DNA of 64,000 bases from CADEFX01 sp046154585 (GCA_046154585.1 JBJXDX010000074.1:27700-91699), one strand, 5' to 3'; counted from the stretch's first letter, positions 35,681 through 45,790 are shown. The notes: generated by a model not told the origin, from the letters alone. Made by a program: numbers and translations.

Positions 35681-36049
35681 TCAGGTGCTGCCCGCGACGA
35701 GTGCCACCCCCATGGTGATGAGAACTGCACCGGACCATTGGGCCCGGCCGATTTTCTCCTTGAGTAAGAAATGACTGGCCAACGCGACTCCGAGAAAGTT
35801 CGCGCTGGCAATCGGAAACGCCACCGAGATCGGAACCTCGGCGAGGATGCGCAGCCAGATGATCAGCTCAACCGCATACGTGGCGATGCCCGCGAGCAGC
35901 CACCAGTCCGCCAGAAGCCCCTTGAAGAAGTTCGCGCGATTCTCGGCGCTGAAATCAGGCAGCCGTTCGGCGCCGATCTTGAAGAAGATCTGCCCGGCCA
36001 CGTCGGCGCAAATCGAGCCTGCGAAGAGCAGGACGACTGTAGGTGTCAC
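35681..36049 (-). CDS. SMR/EamA-type small membrane protein B
   Basis: A 122-residue, four-helix membrane protein. It begins MTPTVVLLFAGSICADVAGQ and contains VELIIWLRILAEVPISVAFP, strongly like ArnE/ArnF-type and other small multidrug-resistance family proteins. GTG 36049 is preferred because AGAGGAG lies 6 bases upstream and gives the same length as SMR protein A; the frame also reaches an ATG at 36079. The pair would fit a heterodimeric transporter or lipid-linked intermediate flippase. It lies 91 bp downstream of the aminotransferase. Confidence 0.82.
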   Translation of the reverse strand: MTPTVVLLFAGSICADVAGQIFFKIGAERLPDFSAENRANFFKGLLADWWLLAGIATYAVELIIWLRILAEVPISVAFPIASANFLGVALASHFLLKEKIGRAQWSGAVLITMGVALVAGST

Positions 36050-36140
36050 GCCGCGCTCCTCTTGGACGTGGTTGCCCATGGGCCGGCTCGATAATCCGCT
36101 CCGGCCGTCGACGTGGAGCGCCGAATGTAGCGCCCGCCTT

Positions 36141-37586
36141 TCATGAGTGCGTCTTGCTCACACGATGGAGGAGCTGATCCATCAGGTTCAACGCAAGATC
36201 GATCTCGGTCTTGCTGATATGCAGGCTCGGCGCGAACGTGATGACGTTCTTGTAGTAGCCACCTATATCCAGAACCAATCCGTACTTGCGGCCATTGACG
36301 TCCATGTCGGCCTTGAAGGCCTCGTCGACCATGCGATCGACGATCGCCTTGGAGGGCGTAAAGCTGTCGTGCGGCTCGCAGATCTCCATGCGCATCGCAA
36401 GGCCCAGACCGTCTACATCGCCGACAACCTTGTAACGGCGTTTTAGTTCCTCGAGCCCCTTCAGGAAGTAGGCGCCCTTCTCCATCACCATGGCTTCGTA
36501 ATCGGTCTCGCCCATCATCCTCATGGCTTCGAGCGCAACGGCGGTGCCCATCGGATTGGCGTTGAAGGTCGAGTGCGTCGAGCCGACCGGGAAAATCTCG
36601 GGGTTGATCAGCTCCTCGCGCGCCCAGATGCCCGAGAGCGGGTTGAGGCCGTTTGTCAGCGCCTTGCCGAACACAATCACGTCGGGATTGACGCCAAAGT
36701 GCTCGATCGACCAGAGCTTGCCGGTGCGGAAGAAACCCATCTGGATGTCGTCGACCACGAGCAGAATGCCGTACTGGTCGAGGACTTTCTTCAGCTCGCG
36801 GAAGAAATTCTTGGGCGGCAGCACGTAGCCGCCGGTGCCCTGCAGCGTCTCGACGTAGAACGCCGCATACTCGGCCTGGCCCGATTTGGGATCCCACACG
36901 CCGTGATATTCGGTCTCGAACAGCCGGGCGAACTGCTGCACGCAGTGGTGGCCGTATTCCTCCTTCGTCATGCCCTTGGGGCCGCGGAAGTGATAGGGGA
37001 ACGGAATGAACTGAGCGCGGTCGCCGAAATGGCCGTAGCGCCGGCGATAGCGATAGGACGACGTGATCGCCGAGGCCGCCAGCGTGCGGCCGTGATAGCC
37101 GCCCTCGAATGCAAACATCAAGCTCTTGCCGCCCTTGGCGTTGCGAACGAGCTTGAGGCTGTCCTCGACGGCTTGGCTGCCGCCGACATTGAAGTGCACC
37201 CGGCCCTTCAGGCCGAACTTCTTTTCGGCATCTTGGGCGATGATTGTGGCGAGTTCGATCTTCTCGCGATGCAGATACTGGCTGGCGACCTGGGGCAGCG
37301 TCTCGAGCTGGCGGATCACCGCATTGTTCAGGCGCTGGTTGCGGTAGCCGAAGTTGACGGCCGAATACCACATCTGCAGGTCGAGATACTCGCGGCCGGC
37401 GCCGTCATAGATGAACGAGCCTTCGCAGCGATCGAAGATCTTCGGCGGGTTCGTGTAGTGAACGGTGTCACCGTGCGAGCAGTATTTCGCTTCGAGCGCG
37501 AGCAGCTCGGCCTCGCTCGGCGGCTGATCGGTGCCCTGTCCGGTGCTGTCCGGCCATGTGATCGGCTTGTGCATGCCCTTACTCAT
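36141..37586 (-). CDS. class III aminotransferase (DABA/omega-amino type)
   Basis: A 481-residue PLP-dependent aminotransferase. It shows GGSQAVEDSLKL and FEGGYHGRTLAAS (cofactor phosphate site), VVDDIQMGFFRTG with the PLP-ring Asp near 279, and the Schiff-base Lys308 in VIVFGKALTNGL. The DDIQ form instead of the usual DE(V/I)Q is also seen in diaminobutyrate aminotransferases such as EctB, but no ectA/ectC-like genes are present. The amino donor and acceptor are unknown. The ATG at 37586 overlaps the HAD gene end by 8 bp (a second ATG is at 37574). It is the second gene of the six-gene operon. Confidence 0.9.
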   Translation of the reverse strand: MSKGMHKPITWPDSTGQGTDQPPSEAELLALEAKYCSHGDTVHYTNPPKIFDRCEGSFIYDGAGREYLDLQMWYSAVNFGYRNQRLNNAVIRQLETLPQVASQYLHREKIELATIIAQDAEKKFGLKGRVHFNVGGSQAVEDSLKLVRNAKGGKSLMFAFEGGYHGRTLAASAITSSYRYRRRYGHFGDRAQFIPFPYHFRGPKGMTKEEYGHHCVQQFARLFETEYHGVWDPKSGQAEYAAFYVETLQGTGGYVLPPKNFFRELKKVLDQYGILLVVDDIQMGFFRTGKLWSIEHFGVNPDVIVFGKALTNGLNPLSGIWAREELINPEIFPVGSTHSTFNANPMGTAVALEAMRMMGETDYEAMVMEKGAYFLKGLEELKRRYKVVGDVDGLGLAMRMEICEPHDSFTPSKAIVDRMVDEAFKADMDVNGRKYGLVLDIGGYYKNVITFAPSLHISKTEIDLALNLMDQLLHRVSKTHS

Positions 37587-38265
37587 CCCTCAACTGTTCG
37601 CGCCGGTCCGCGACCGCGACTTCACCTTCCTCGAGCCATCTGGTTAAGAGATCGGTCGCCTCGGCGAACGATTGGAAAGCGAAGTAGGGTAAATCCCCCG
37701 CGCGACAGTGCCGTGCCAGAGCCCCCTTCGCCAAAACCAGATCGGCTCGACCCGCCACGCAAAAATCGGACCGCCCATCACCGACCACGATCTTCGCCAT
37801 GCCGACGGCCGCATCGGCAAATTGGCACTTGCAATTGCCCGACAACGCCCGGCAGTCGCTGCGCGCATAGGGAAATGTCAAACGCCAGCGATCGCGACCC
37901 AGCCATTCGAGGTGGTTGGCATAGTGCGGAAGGTTGAAACCAGCACGCTCGAGAACCGCATTTACTGTCCGGTCGAGACCGTCGGAGACGACGGTAATGT
38001 CATGCCCTCCCTCGCGGCACAGGTCGACAAAGGCCGGAAAGCCCGGGTCGATCTCGATTCCCTCTACAAATGTGTCAAATTGCGACGGCGTCGCTCGCAC
38101 CAGATCGATCTGACGCACGAGGCACTCGCGAGAGCCGATCCGGCCGGCTTTCCATTCTTCCTCCACAGCTTGCCAGCTCGGATCTGCAAACTGTTCAAGT
38201 AGGAGATCAGTTGTATCGGAAGGTGCAATCGTTCCGTCGAAGTCGACGAACAGATGGCACTTCAT
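37579..38265 (-). CDS. HAD-IB phosphatase (MtnX-like)
   Basis: A 228-residue HAD-superfamily phosphatase. Motif I is LFVDFDGTIAPSD with nucleophile Asp8 and Asp10, motif II is VVSDGLDR near residue 92, and motif IV is VGDGRSDFCVAG near 163. The pattern matches the MtnX/SerB-like HAD-IB group, which includes phosphatases of phosphoserine, phosphocholine and methylthioribulose-derived substrates. Whether it is a true MtnX is doubtful, as no other methionine-salvage gene is nearby. The ATG at 38265 is chosen for the family start; the longer frame to 38340 is rejected. It is the promoter-proximal gene of the operon. Confidence 0.85.
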   Translation of the reverse strand: MKCHLFVDFDGTIAPSDTTDLLLEQFADPSWQAVEEEWKAGRIGSRECLVRQIDLVRATPSQFDTFVEGIEIDPGFPAFVDLCREGGHDITVVSDGLDRTVNAVLERAGFNLPHYANHLEWLGRDRWRLTFPYARSDCRALSGNCKCQFADAAVGMAKIVVGDGRSDFCVAGRADLVLAKGALARHCRAGDLPYFAFQSFAEATDLLTRWLEEGEVAVADRREQLRDE

Positions 38266-38482
38266 ACGCCCACGCGACACGATGATCCAACTCTTTGATT
38301 GTTGCCTGCGATTCGGGTTCGAAGATTTGAACCCTTCCAAACTTAGCCCTCTTTACTGGCAGGCCATCCACATGCCAACGGTTTTCGTAAACAAAGGCCT
38401 ATTGCGTCGATAAGTCTCAAAGCATGCACAACGGCACACTTTGGCCCCGTCGGAAGGACAGGAACCTACACGGGTGCACGAT

Positions 38483-38507
38483 GGGGCGACTGCCGGATGG
38501 CAGCCCC
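38483..38507 (-). terminator. hairpin after the ABC permease gene
   Basis: GGGG-(CGA bulge)-CTGCC, GGAT loop, GGCAG-CCCC gives nine pairs with a 3-nt bulge. It lies 48-72 bp past the permease stop on the minus strand. No T-run is visible, so termination is inferred from position only. The rest of the 38266-38554 spacer should contain the promoter of the six-gene operon, but no clear boxes were seen. Confidence 0.4.
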
Positions 38508-38554
38508 TCGGCCCGTCATGTGGCGCCGGCTGAAGAGATTTCAACCGCCGCAGA

Positions 38555-39442
38555 TCAGTTCTGCATTCCCCATTTTCGTACGGTAGCCGCTTCAATATTG
38601 CGGAAGATGAGGTTTTCCACCAACAGGCCAATGATGATTACGGTAAACAAGCCGGCAAAAACCGCAGGAATATCAAGCTGGTTCTTGCTTTCGTAAATGA
38701 ACCAGCCAAGACCGCCCTTACCTGAGCTGGCACCAAAAACGAGTTCTGCAGCAATCAAAGTGCGCCAGGCAAACGCCCAGCCGATCTTCAGGCCCGTTAA
38801 AATCGAAGGAAATGCTGCTGGGATCAATATCTTACGCACATAGCCAATGCCGCGGAGCCCGTAATTGCGCCCCACCATCCGGAGCGTATTGGATACCGAT
38901 TTGAAACCCGAATGGGTGTTCAGGGCGACCGCCCAAAGCACCGAGTGCACGAGCACGAACATGATGCTCTTGTCGCCCAGTCCGAACCAGATCAACGAGA
39001 TCGGCAGCAGCGCGATGGCCGGAAGCGGGTTGAACATCGCCGTCAGCGTCTCGAGCAGGTCGTTGCCCAGCTGTGTCATCATCGCAAACGTCGTCAGCGC
39101 AACTGCCAGAGCAAGCCCGATGGCATAGCCCTGCAGCAGAAGCCGCACGGAATTCAGGGCCTTACCGAACAGTTCGCCCGAGACCATGGCATCCCGCAGC
39201 GCCTCCATCGTCGACGTGAACGTCGGAACCAGCAGCGGATTGTTGAGACGCCGTGCGTACAGTTCCCAGATGAGGGCCATCGCGATCAGCAGCGCCGCCT
39301 TGCGCAGGAAGGCGTTGTTGTACAGCGTCTCAAATATGGTCAACGGCTTCTCGACGACACCAAATTCGCGCGAGGTCGGTGTCTGAAGCTCGTATTCGGG
39401 GCGACCGATGTTGCCAGGCTGCGGCGATCTCGTGTCAGTCAT
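38555..39442 (-). CDS. ABC transporter permease, NitT/TauT family
   Basis: A 295-residue inner-membrane permease with about six helices. The conserved EAA-type loop is RMVGRNYGLRGIGYVRKILI followed by PAAFPSILTGLKIGWAFAW, the SsuC/TauC pattern. The family imports nitrate, sulfonates, taurine or other organic anions with a periplasmic binding protein. The start overlaps the ATPase stop by 8 bp, so the two are coupled. No NitT/TauT binding protein was found in the window, so the substrate and the source of the binding protein are unknown. Confidence 0.93.
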   Translation of the reverse strand: MTDTRSPQPGNIGRPEYELQTPTSREFGVVEKPLTIFETLYNNAFLRKAALLIAMALIWELYARRLNNPLLVPTFTSTMEALRDAMVSGELFGKALNSVRLLLQGYAIGLALAVALTTFAMMTQLGNDLLETLTAMFNPLPAIALLPISLIWFGLGDKSIMFVLVHSVLWAVALNTHSGFKSVSNTLRMVGRNYGLRGIGYVRKILIPAAFPSILTGLKIGWAFAWRTLIAAELVFGASSGKGGLGWFIYESKNQLDIPAVFAGLFTVIIIGLLVENLIFRNIEAATVRKWGMQN

Positions 39443-40238
39443 GGACCGGCACTCCTTGCTCTTCCACGGCGTCGGAGAACAGCATCCTGTGAATGCGCTC
39501 CGAAAGCTTCATCTGGTGGCGGGGGTCGACTTCGTCGCTGCCATCACTGTTCAACTCGGCTTTGACCTGGCCGGGATGGGGGGACAGCAGCAGGATCCGA
39601 TTTCCGATGCGAACGGCCTCCGGAATGGAATGCGTCACGAACAGCACCGTGAAGCGCGTATCCTCCCAGAGCTGAAGCAGCTCGTCCTGCATTTTTCGCC
39701 GCGTCAGCGCATCCAGCGCCGCGAACGGCTCGTCCATCATGAGAATGTCCGGCTCCATGGCCATCGCGCGGGCAATGGCCACACGTTGCTTCATGCCGCC
39801 CGAGAGCGTGTGCGGGTAGCTGTCGGCGAACTTGGATAAGTTGACCTTGGCGATATAGTGCATCGCCTTGTCTTCAGCGGCCTTGCCCCGGAGCTTGCCC
39901 GACGATTCAAGCGCGAACATCACGTTCTTCTTGACCGTCTTCCAGGGCAGGAGCTGGTCGAACTCCTGGAACACCATGACCCGGTCGGGACCCGGCCGCC
40001 GGATCACCTGCCCCTTGAGCTTCATGGTGCCTTCGGTCGGGCTCATGTAGCCGCCGACGGCTTTCAGGATGGTGGATTTGCCGCAGCCCGATGGACCAAG
40101 CACCACGAAGCGGTCGGCTGGGAGGACGTCGAAACTGACCCGGTAGGTAGCCGTGACCAGATGATGCTTCGTCTTGTATTGCAGCGTCACTCCGCTCACC
40201 TGTAGCAGCGGCGAAATTGGCTGCGGATTCTGATTCAC
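39435..40238 (-). CDS. ABC transporter ATP-binding protein, NitT/TauT family
   Basis: A 267-residue ATPase. Walker A is GPSGCGKST, the signature is LSGGMKQR, Walker B is ILMMDEPFAALDA, and the H-loop is LFVTHS, matching SsuB/TauB. GTG 40238 is preferred: GGGAGG lies 7 bases upstream, whereas the longer frame to 40292 has no ribosome site. It hydrolyses ATP at the cytoplasmic face to drive import by the coupled permease. A symporter gene lies 181 bp upstream on the same strand. Confidence 0.93.
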   Translation of the reverse strand: MNQNPQPISPLLQVSGVTLQYKTKHHLVTATYRVSFDVLPADRFVVLGPSGCGKSTILKAVGGYMSPTEGTMKLKGQVIRRPGPDRVMVFQEFDQLLPWKTVKKNVMFALESSGKLRGKAAEDKAMHYIAKVNLSKFADSYPHTLSGGMKQRVAIARAMAMEPDILMMDEPFAALDALTRRKMQDELLQLWEDTRFTVLFVTHSIPEAVRIGNRILLLSPHPGQVKAELNSDGSDEVDPRHQMKLSERIHRMLFSDAVEEQGVPVHD

Positions 40239-40419
40239 CGCTCCACCTCCCAGTCGTTCTTGGATGATAACGTTTCCCGGATCCTGAACCACTCATGCCA
40301 CGCGAGCCGGTCTCGCTCAAGTAGCGTGTGCCGTTTGCGGTTGTGGCAGGATGTCAGCATACGCCTCAAAGCAGCAATCGCCGCACGACAGCAAAGGCGT
40401 TCCGCGAACAGCGTCTTCG

Positions 40420-41793
40420 TCAGGACGTTCTTGGCGCCGATCGGTCGATCAAGGCAACCGCAATGTAGGCAACGAACGCCGTGGCCAGGCCGGCGAGGTA
40501 CGGCGTGCTCATGTCGAGCACGAATTTACCAAACGCCCAGAACCCAGCGCCCGTTCCTATCGCGGCCATCGCGCTCAGCGGCCCGCCGAAACGTGTGAAC
40601 AGACCGAAGACAAGCGCGACAAACACACCCGCGCTGGCAAAGGCGGACGCCGTCTCGACGAGATCGGAGATTTTCTCGGATCGGAGTGCCAGTACATAAG
40701 CAAACATACCGAGTGCTGCCACGCACAGGCGCGCTGTCGCCACCTTGGCGCGCTCGGCCATGTCCGGCCTGAGCGGCAGAATGAGGTTGTGCGACACCAG
40801 CGACGCCGACGCCAGCAGCGCCGAATCGACCGAGGACAGGACCGCCGAGATCAACGCCCCGGCAAACATGACGTAAACAAAGGTCGGCAGATATGTACTG
40901 GCGAGGTGCAGCGAAAGCTGCTCGGGCTCGTCGAGGCCCGGCATGATGCCGGGCCCGCCGAGCCCGAAATACACCGGGATCAGCGCGACCAGAAGGTATC
41001 CCAGCCCGCCGAGCGGCGTTGCCCGGCGCGCAACCTCAGGCGAGCGGCACGCCAGCACGCGCGAGATGAGCTCGACCGCCACAAGCGATCCGCAAATGGG
41101 AATGGCCCACTGCTCCATGAATTCGAGCACGGATTGGCTTTCGCTCAACGGATGGAATCGTTTGCTCTCCATAGCGGCCAGTAGTGTCACGGGATTGCCG
41201 GTCTGCGCGGCGATCAGGATCACCATGCCCAGCAGACCGATGACAATGGCAATACCTTGCACGAAGTCCGTATAGACATCCGCCAGCAGTCCGCCGAACA
41301 CTGTATAGGCGATCACCACAGCCGCGGCGACGGTCATAGCCACACCGAGTTGCAGTCCTGCCGTATGGCTCATGATCTGGCCGAAGCCTCGTATCTGCGC
41401 CGCCGCCCACAGAACTGAGCCCGGGATGAGAAGAATGACCGTCATCTTCTCCACGCCCGGCGAAAATCGCTGCCGGAAGAAGTCGCCGAATGTCATCAGC
41501 CCGCGCCGCCACAGCGGCACGGCAAAAAAAACGCCCATGATGATGATGCCGATGGCGTAGGCGAACGGCTCGCCCTGGGCGCCGGACAACCCGTCGGTGT
41601 AGACGCGCCCCGACGATCCCATCACCGTCTCGGCGCCGAACCACGTTGCAAACACCGAGAAGGACGCCAGCGTCACGCCGAGCTGCCGCCCTCCCAGGAT
41701 GTAGTCTTTCTCGTCGCGAATGCGTCTGGAAACCCAGATGCCGACCGCGAACTGCAAAGCGATGTAGGCGATCACGCCGACGGCAACTGTCAT
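40420..41793 (-). CDS. sodium:solute symporter (SSS family)
   Basis: A 457-residue protein with about 12-13 membrane segments. Family features are YILGGRQLG near the start, FSVFATWFGAETVMGSSGRVY in helix 2, and SAVLSSVDSALLASASLVSHN in helix 8, with the sodium-site Ser/Ala residues. SSS proteins import sugars, amino acids, carboxylates or similar solutes with Na+. The substrate is not predictable. It is 39 bp downstream of the binding-protein gene on the same strand, so the two may be co-transcribed although they belong to different transporter classes. Confidence 0.9.
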   Translation of the reverse strand: MTVAVGVIAYIALQFAVGIWVSRRIRDEKDYILGGRQLGVTLASFSVFATWFGAETVMGSSGRVYTDGLSGAQGEPFAYAIGIIIMGVFFAVPLWRRGLMTFGDFFRQRFSPGVEKMTVILLIPGSVLWAAAQIRGFGQIMSHTAGLQLGVAMTVAAAVVIAYTVFGGLLADVYTDFVQGIAIVIGLLGMVILIAAQTGNPVTLLAAMESKRFHPLSESQSVLEFMEQWAIPICGSLVAVELISRVLACRSPEVARRATPLGGLGYLLVALIPVYFGLGGPGIMPGLDEPEQLSLHLASTYLPTFVYVMFAGALISAVLSSVDSALLASASLVSHNLILPLRPDMAERAKVATARLCVAALGMFAYVLALRSEKISDLVETASAFASAGVFVALVFGLFTRFGGPLSAMAAIGTGAGFWAFGKFVLDMSTPYLAGLATAFVAYIAVALIDRSAPRTS

Positions 41794-41832
41794 GACACCT
41801 CCGCGCCGACGTGATCCTGCGAGCCCTATCGC

Positions 41833-43032
41833 TTATTCGGCGGGGCGCTTGGCCTTGACCACCGCATCTGGAGGCAGATGCTTCTCGCCGGGCTCATAGC
41901 GCCAGTCCACCATCACGCCTTTACCATCCTTCACCGCCGTGCGGCCGACATATGCACCCATAGTCGATTGATGGTCCAGCGCCCGGTAGACGATATTGCC
42001 GAACGGCGTTCCGACCTGCAGACCTTTCATAGCCGCCACCAGTTTGTCGGTCTCGACGGAGCCTGCTTTCCTGAGCACGGCGGCGATCGAGTGAATGGTC
42101 GCGTATCCAACGACAGATCCAAGGCGCGGATAGTCGTTGAACTTCTTCCGGTAGGCGTCGACGAACGCCTTGTGCTCGGGCGTCTCGATCGACTGCCACG
42201 GGTAGCCGGTGACGTACCAGCCGACGGGCGCCTCATCCTTCAATGGATCAAGATATTCGGGCTCGCCGCCAAGCACACTGAAAACGGGCCGATCCTTGAA
42301 CAGTCCGCGCGTCTCGCCTTCGCGCACGAATTTCTGCAGGTCGGCGCCGAACGTCACGTTGAAAATTGCGTCAGGGCGGGCATCGGCCACGGCCTGGGCC
42401 ACGGCGCCGGCATCGATCTTGCCCAGCGGCGCCGCCTGCTCGGCGACAAACTCGACGCCGGGCTGCTTCTCGGTCATCAGGGTCTTGAACGAGGCGATGG
42501 CCGACTGCCCATATTCGTAGTTGGGATAGACCAGCGCCCACTTCTTCTTGTTCAGCTTGACGGCGTCCTCGACCAGCATCGACGTCTGCATGTAGGTGGA
42601 GGCCCGCAGCCGGAACGTATACTTGTTGCCGCTCTCCCAGACGATCTTGTCGGTCAGCGGTTCGGAAGCCAGAAAGAAGATCTGCCGCTGCTTGGCGAGG
42701 TCCGCCACCGCGAGCCCGACGTGCGACAGGAACGTTCCCGTCAGCAGGGCCACTTTCTCGCGCGACACCAATTCTTCCGCCGCGCGCACGGCATCACCTG
42801 GCGTACCGTTGTCGTCGCGCGACACGACCTCGAGCTTCTTGCCGTTGATGCCGCCCGCCGCATTGACCTCCTCGACTGCCAGCTCCCACGCCCGCTTGTA
42901 GGGCTCTAGGAACGCGGGAACTGTCTTGTAGCTGTTGAGCTCTCCGATTTTGATGGTGTCCTGGGCCGACGCCGCACCGGCGGCCATGATCATGCTCAGT
43001 ACGGCGGTTGTGACGCTCTTTTTCAGTTGCAT
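41833..43032 (-). CDS. Leu/Ile/Val-type ABC substrate-binding protein
   Basis: A 399-residue periplasmic protein. The signal peptide MQLKKSVTTAVLSMIMAAGA (cut near ASA-Q, residue 23) is followed by a type I periplasmic-binding fold (IKIGELNSYKTVPAFLEPYK, then VNAAGGINGKKLEVVSRDDNG). Such proteins serve HAAT transporters for branched-chain amino acids, amides or aromatic acids. No matching LivHMGF genes are adjacent. ATG 43032 has AGGAG 10 bases upstream and gives a proper signal peptide, unlike the frame to 43176. It is divergent from paaG, so an aromatic-acid ligand is a reasonable guess. Confidence 0.9.
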   Translation of the reverse strand: MQLKKSVTTAVLSMIMAAGAASAQDTIKIGELNSYKTVPAFLEPYKRAWELAVEEVNAAGGINGKKLEVVSRDDNGTPGDAVRAAEELVSREKVALLTGTFLSHVGLAVADLAKQRQIFFLASEPLTDKIVWESGNKYTFRLRASTYMQTSMLVEDAVKLNKKKWALVYPNYEYGQSAIASFKTLMTEKQPGVEFVAEQAAPLGKIDAGAVAQAVADARPDAIFNVTFGADLQKFVREGETRGLFKDRPVFSVLGGEPEYLDPLKDEAPVGWYVTGYPWQSIETPEHKAFVDAYRKKFNDYPRLGSVVGYATIHSIAAVLRKAGSVETDKLVAAMKGLQVGTPFGNIVYRALDHQSTMGAYVGRTAVKDGKGVMVDWRYEPGEKHLPPDAVVKAKRPAE

Positions 43033-43169
43033 GAAACAACTACTCCTTATGGTCTCCTCGAGTTTAACATGTTCTGAGCAAATCGCGTCGGGACAATGGC
43101 GCTTGACGTCACAGCCGCCGAGAACGTGATTTGCGAGTACGCCGGCAACGCCGGATGAGGGAGGCGACA
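43033..43169. promoter_or_regulatory. divergent control region, binding protein / paaG
   Basis: A 137-bp spacer with two perfect 8-bp palindromes: AACATGTT (43066-43073) and TGACGTCA (43104-43111). The second overlaps a possible -35 (TTGACG, 43103-43108). GGAGG at 43160-43164 serves paaG. A regulator of the paa genes could bind here, but none is encoded nearby. Confidence 0.45.
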
Positions 43170-43964
43170 ATGGCAAGTGAGCTCCTGCTCGTGTCCGCAG
43201 CGAATGGCATCACACGGTTGACGCTCAACCGGCCGGACAAGTTGAACGCCCTGACGCGCGCCATGATGCGCGATCTCCAAAGCGCCCTCGAAGATGCGGC
43301 CGCCAATCCCGAGTGCCGTGTAGTGGTGCTGACGGGAGCAGGACGCGCCTTTTCCGCCGGGCAGGATCTCGCCGACGGTGTCTACGTCAAGGGCGGGCCG
43401 CAGCCTGACCTCGGCCTCGTCCTCGATCAGTACAATCCCGTCATCCGCCTCATTCGTGCGCTCCCGAAACCCGTCGTCGCCGCGGTCAACGGCATCGCGG
43501 CCGGCGCCGGCGCCAGCCTTGCGCTGGCGTGCGACCTTGTCTTCGCCGCGCGCTCCGCGAGCTTCATGCAGGCCTTCGCCAGGATCGGCCTGATCCCCGA
43601 CTGCGGAAGCACATGGCTGTTGCCGCGTCTCATCGGCGACGCCCGTGCGCGCGGCCTTGCAATGCTGGCCGAGCCCATCAATGCCGAGAAAGCCGAAGCG
43701 TGGGGCCTCATCTGGAAAGCTGTCGACGACAACAAGCTAGGCGACGAGGTCGATGCCGCCTCGGCTCGCTTCGCTTCCGGCCCGACCTATGGCTTTGCAC
43801 TGCAGAAGCGCGCCTTTGCCGGATCGGCGCACAACACGCTTGATGCGCAGCTCGACCTCGAGCGTGCGCTGCAAAGTAGCGCCGGCGCCTCGCCCGACTA
43901 TGCGGAAGGCGTCGAGGCGTTTCTCGGCAAGCGCAAACCCAACTTCACCGGCAAAGAGAGCTGA
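43170..43964 (+). CDS. paaG: PaaG-type enoyl-CoA hydratase/isomerase
   Basis: A 264-residue crotonase-fold protein. TLNRPDKLNALT, TGAGRAFSAGQDLAD and NGIAAGAGASLALACDLV form the CoA and oxyanion-hole regions, and AFARIGLIPDCGSTWLLPRL supplies the active-site acidic residues. The AGQDLAD and DCGSTW features fit PaaG, which isomerises 1,2-epoxyphenylacetyl-CoA to the oxepin. The ATG at 43170 has GGAGG 5 bases upstream. The gene is followed by paaI (6 bp) and paaK (21 bp), which supports the role. Confidence 0.9.
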   Translation: MASELLLVSAANGITRLTLNRPDKLNALTRAMMRDLQSALEDAAANPECRVVVLTGAGRAFSAGQDLADGVYVKGGPQPDLGLVLDQYNPVIRLIRALPKPVVAAVNGIAAGAGASLALACDLVFAARSASFMQAFARIGLIPDCGSTWLLPRLIGDARARGLAMLAEPINAEKAEAWGLIWKAVDDNKLGDEVDAASARFASGPTYGFALQKRAFAGSAHNTLDAQLDLERALQSSAGASPDYAEGVEAFLGKRKPNFTGKES

Positions 43965-43970
43965 GCTGCC

Positions 43971-44411
43971 ATGTCAGACGCGGGTGACGCCGCCCAATTG
44001 GCCCAGCGCAGCGCCGAGGCGATGTGGGCGCTGGACACGGCCACGCGCAGCCTCGGGATACAGCTCGATCGCGTGGATCCCGGCGTCGCCGTCCTGTCGA
44101 TGCCGATCACCGAGACCATGGTCAACGGACACGGCTCCTGCCATGGCGGCTACATTTTCATGTTGGCCGACTCCGCCTTCGCCTTCGCCTGCAACTCGTT
44201 CAATCAGAAAAACGTCGCCCAGAATTGCCAGATCACGTTCGTCACGCCGGGCCGCTTGGGGATGCGCCTCGTGGCCGAAGCCCGTATGCGCCAGCGCGGC
44301 GAGCGCAGCGGCATCTACGACGTCACGGTGCGCTCCGACGCAGGTGACATCATCGCCGAGTTTCGCGGCCACAGCCGCGCTATACCCGGCACGCATATTC
44401 CGGAGCACTGA
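43971..44411 (+). CDS. paaI: PaaI hydroxyphenylacetyl-CoA thioesterase
   Basis: A 146-residue hotdog-fold thioesterase. The active-site region is NGHGSCHGGYIFMLADSAFAFACN (quoted in two parts: NGHGSCHGGYIF and MLADSAFAFACN), with the catalytic Asp, and FRGHSRAIPG near the C-terminus is the usual PaaI ending. It releases CoA from hydroxyphenylacetyl-CoA-type dead-end products and so protects the cell's CoA pool. The length is normal. It sits between paaG and paaK with very short gaps, so all three are co-transcribed. Confidence 0.93.
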   Translation: MSDAGDAAQLAQRSAEAMWALDTATRSLGIQLDRVDPGVAVLSMPITETMVNGHGSCHGGYIFMLADSAFAFACNSFNQKNVAQNCQITFVTPGRLGMRLVAEARMRQRGERSGIYDVTVRSDAGDIIAEFRGHSRAIPGTHIPEH

Positions 44412-44432
44412 CCTCGCGGGGAGCGAAATGCG

Positions 44433-45740
<1,308 letters not shown>

Positions 45741-45743
45741 CCC

Positions 45744-45771
45744 TTGCCCCTGGGTCGTGCGCGCCTATATG
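45744..45771 (+). promoter_or_regulatory. possible sigma-70 promoter of the small gene
   Basis: TTGCCC (45744-45749) and TATATG (45766-45771) are 16 bp apart. The start of transcription would be near 45778, inside the hairpin at 45774-45790. The boxes are imperfect, so confidence is moderate. Confidence 0.4.
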
Positions 45772-45773
45772 CG

Positions 45774-45790
45774 AACCATCCACAATGGTT
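45774..45790 (+). repeat. hairpin directly before the ribosome site of the small gene
   Basis: AACCAT (45774-45779) and ATGGTT (45785-45790) form a 6-bp stem with loop CCACA. The ribosome site AAGGAGGGG begins on the next base (45791). It could act as an operator or affect translation. Confidence 0.45.

Noticed and set aside
36141..37586. Assignment of the aminotransferase as EctB of ectoine synthesis
   Set aside because: The DDIQ motif is shared, but ectA- and ectC-like genes are absent and the other operon members do not fit.
37579..38265. A methionine-salvage role (MtnX) for the HAD phosphatase
   Set aside because: The motifs allow it, but no other salvage gene (mtnA, mtnB, mtnD) is near and the operon context is different.
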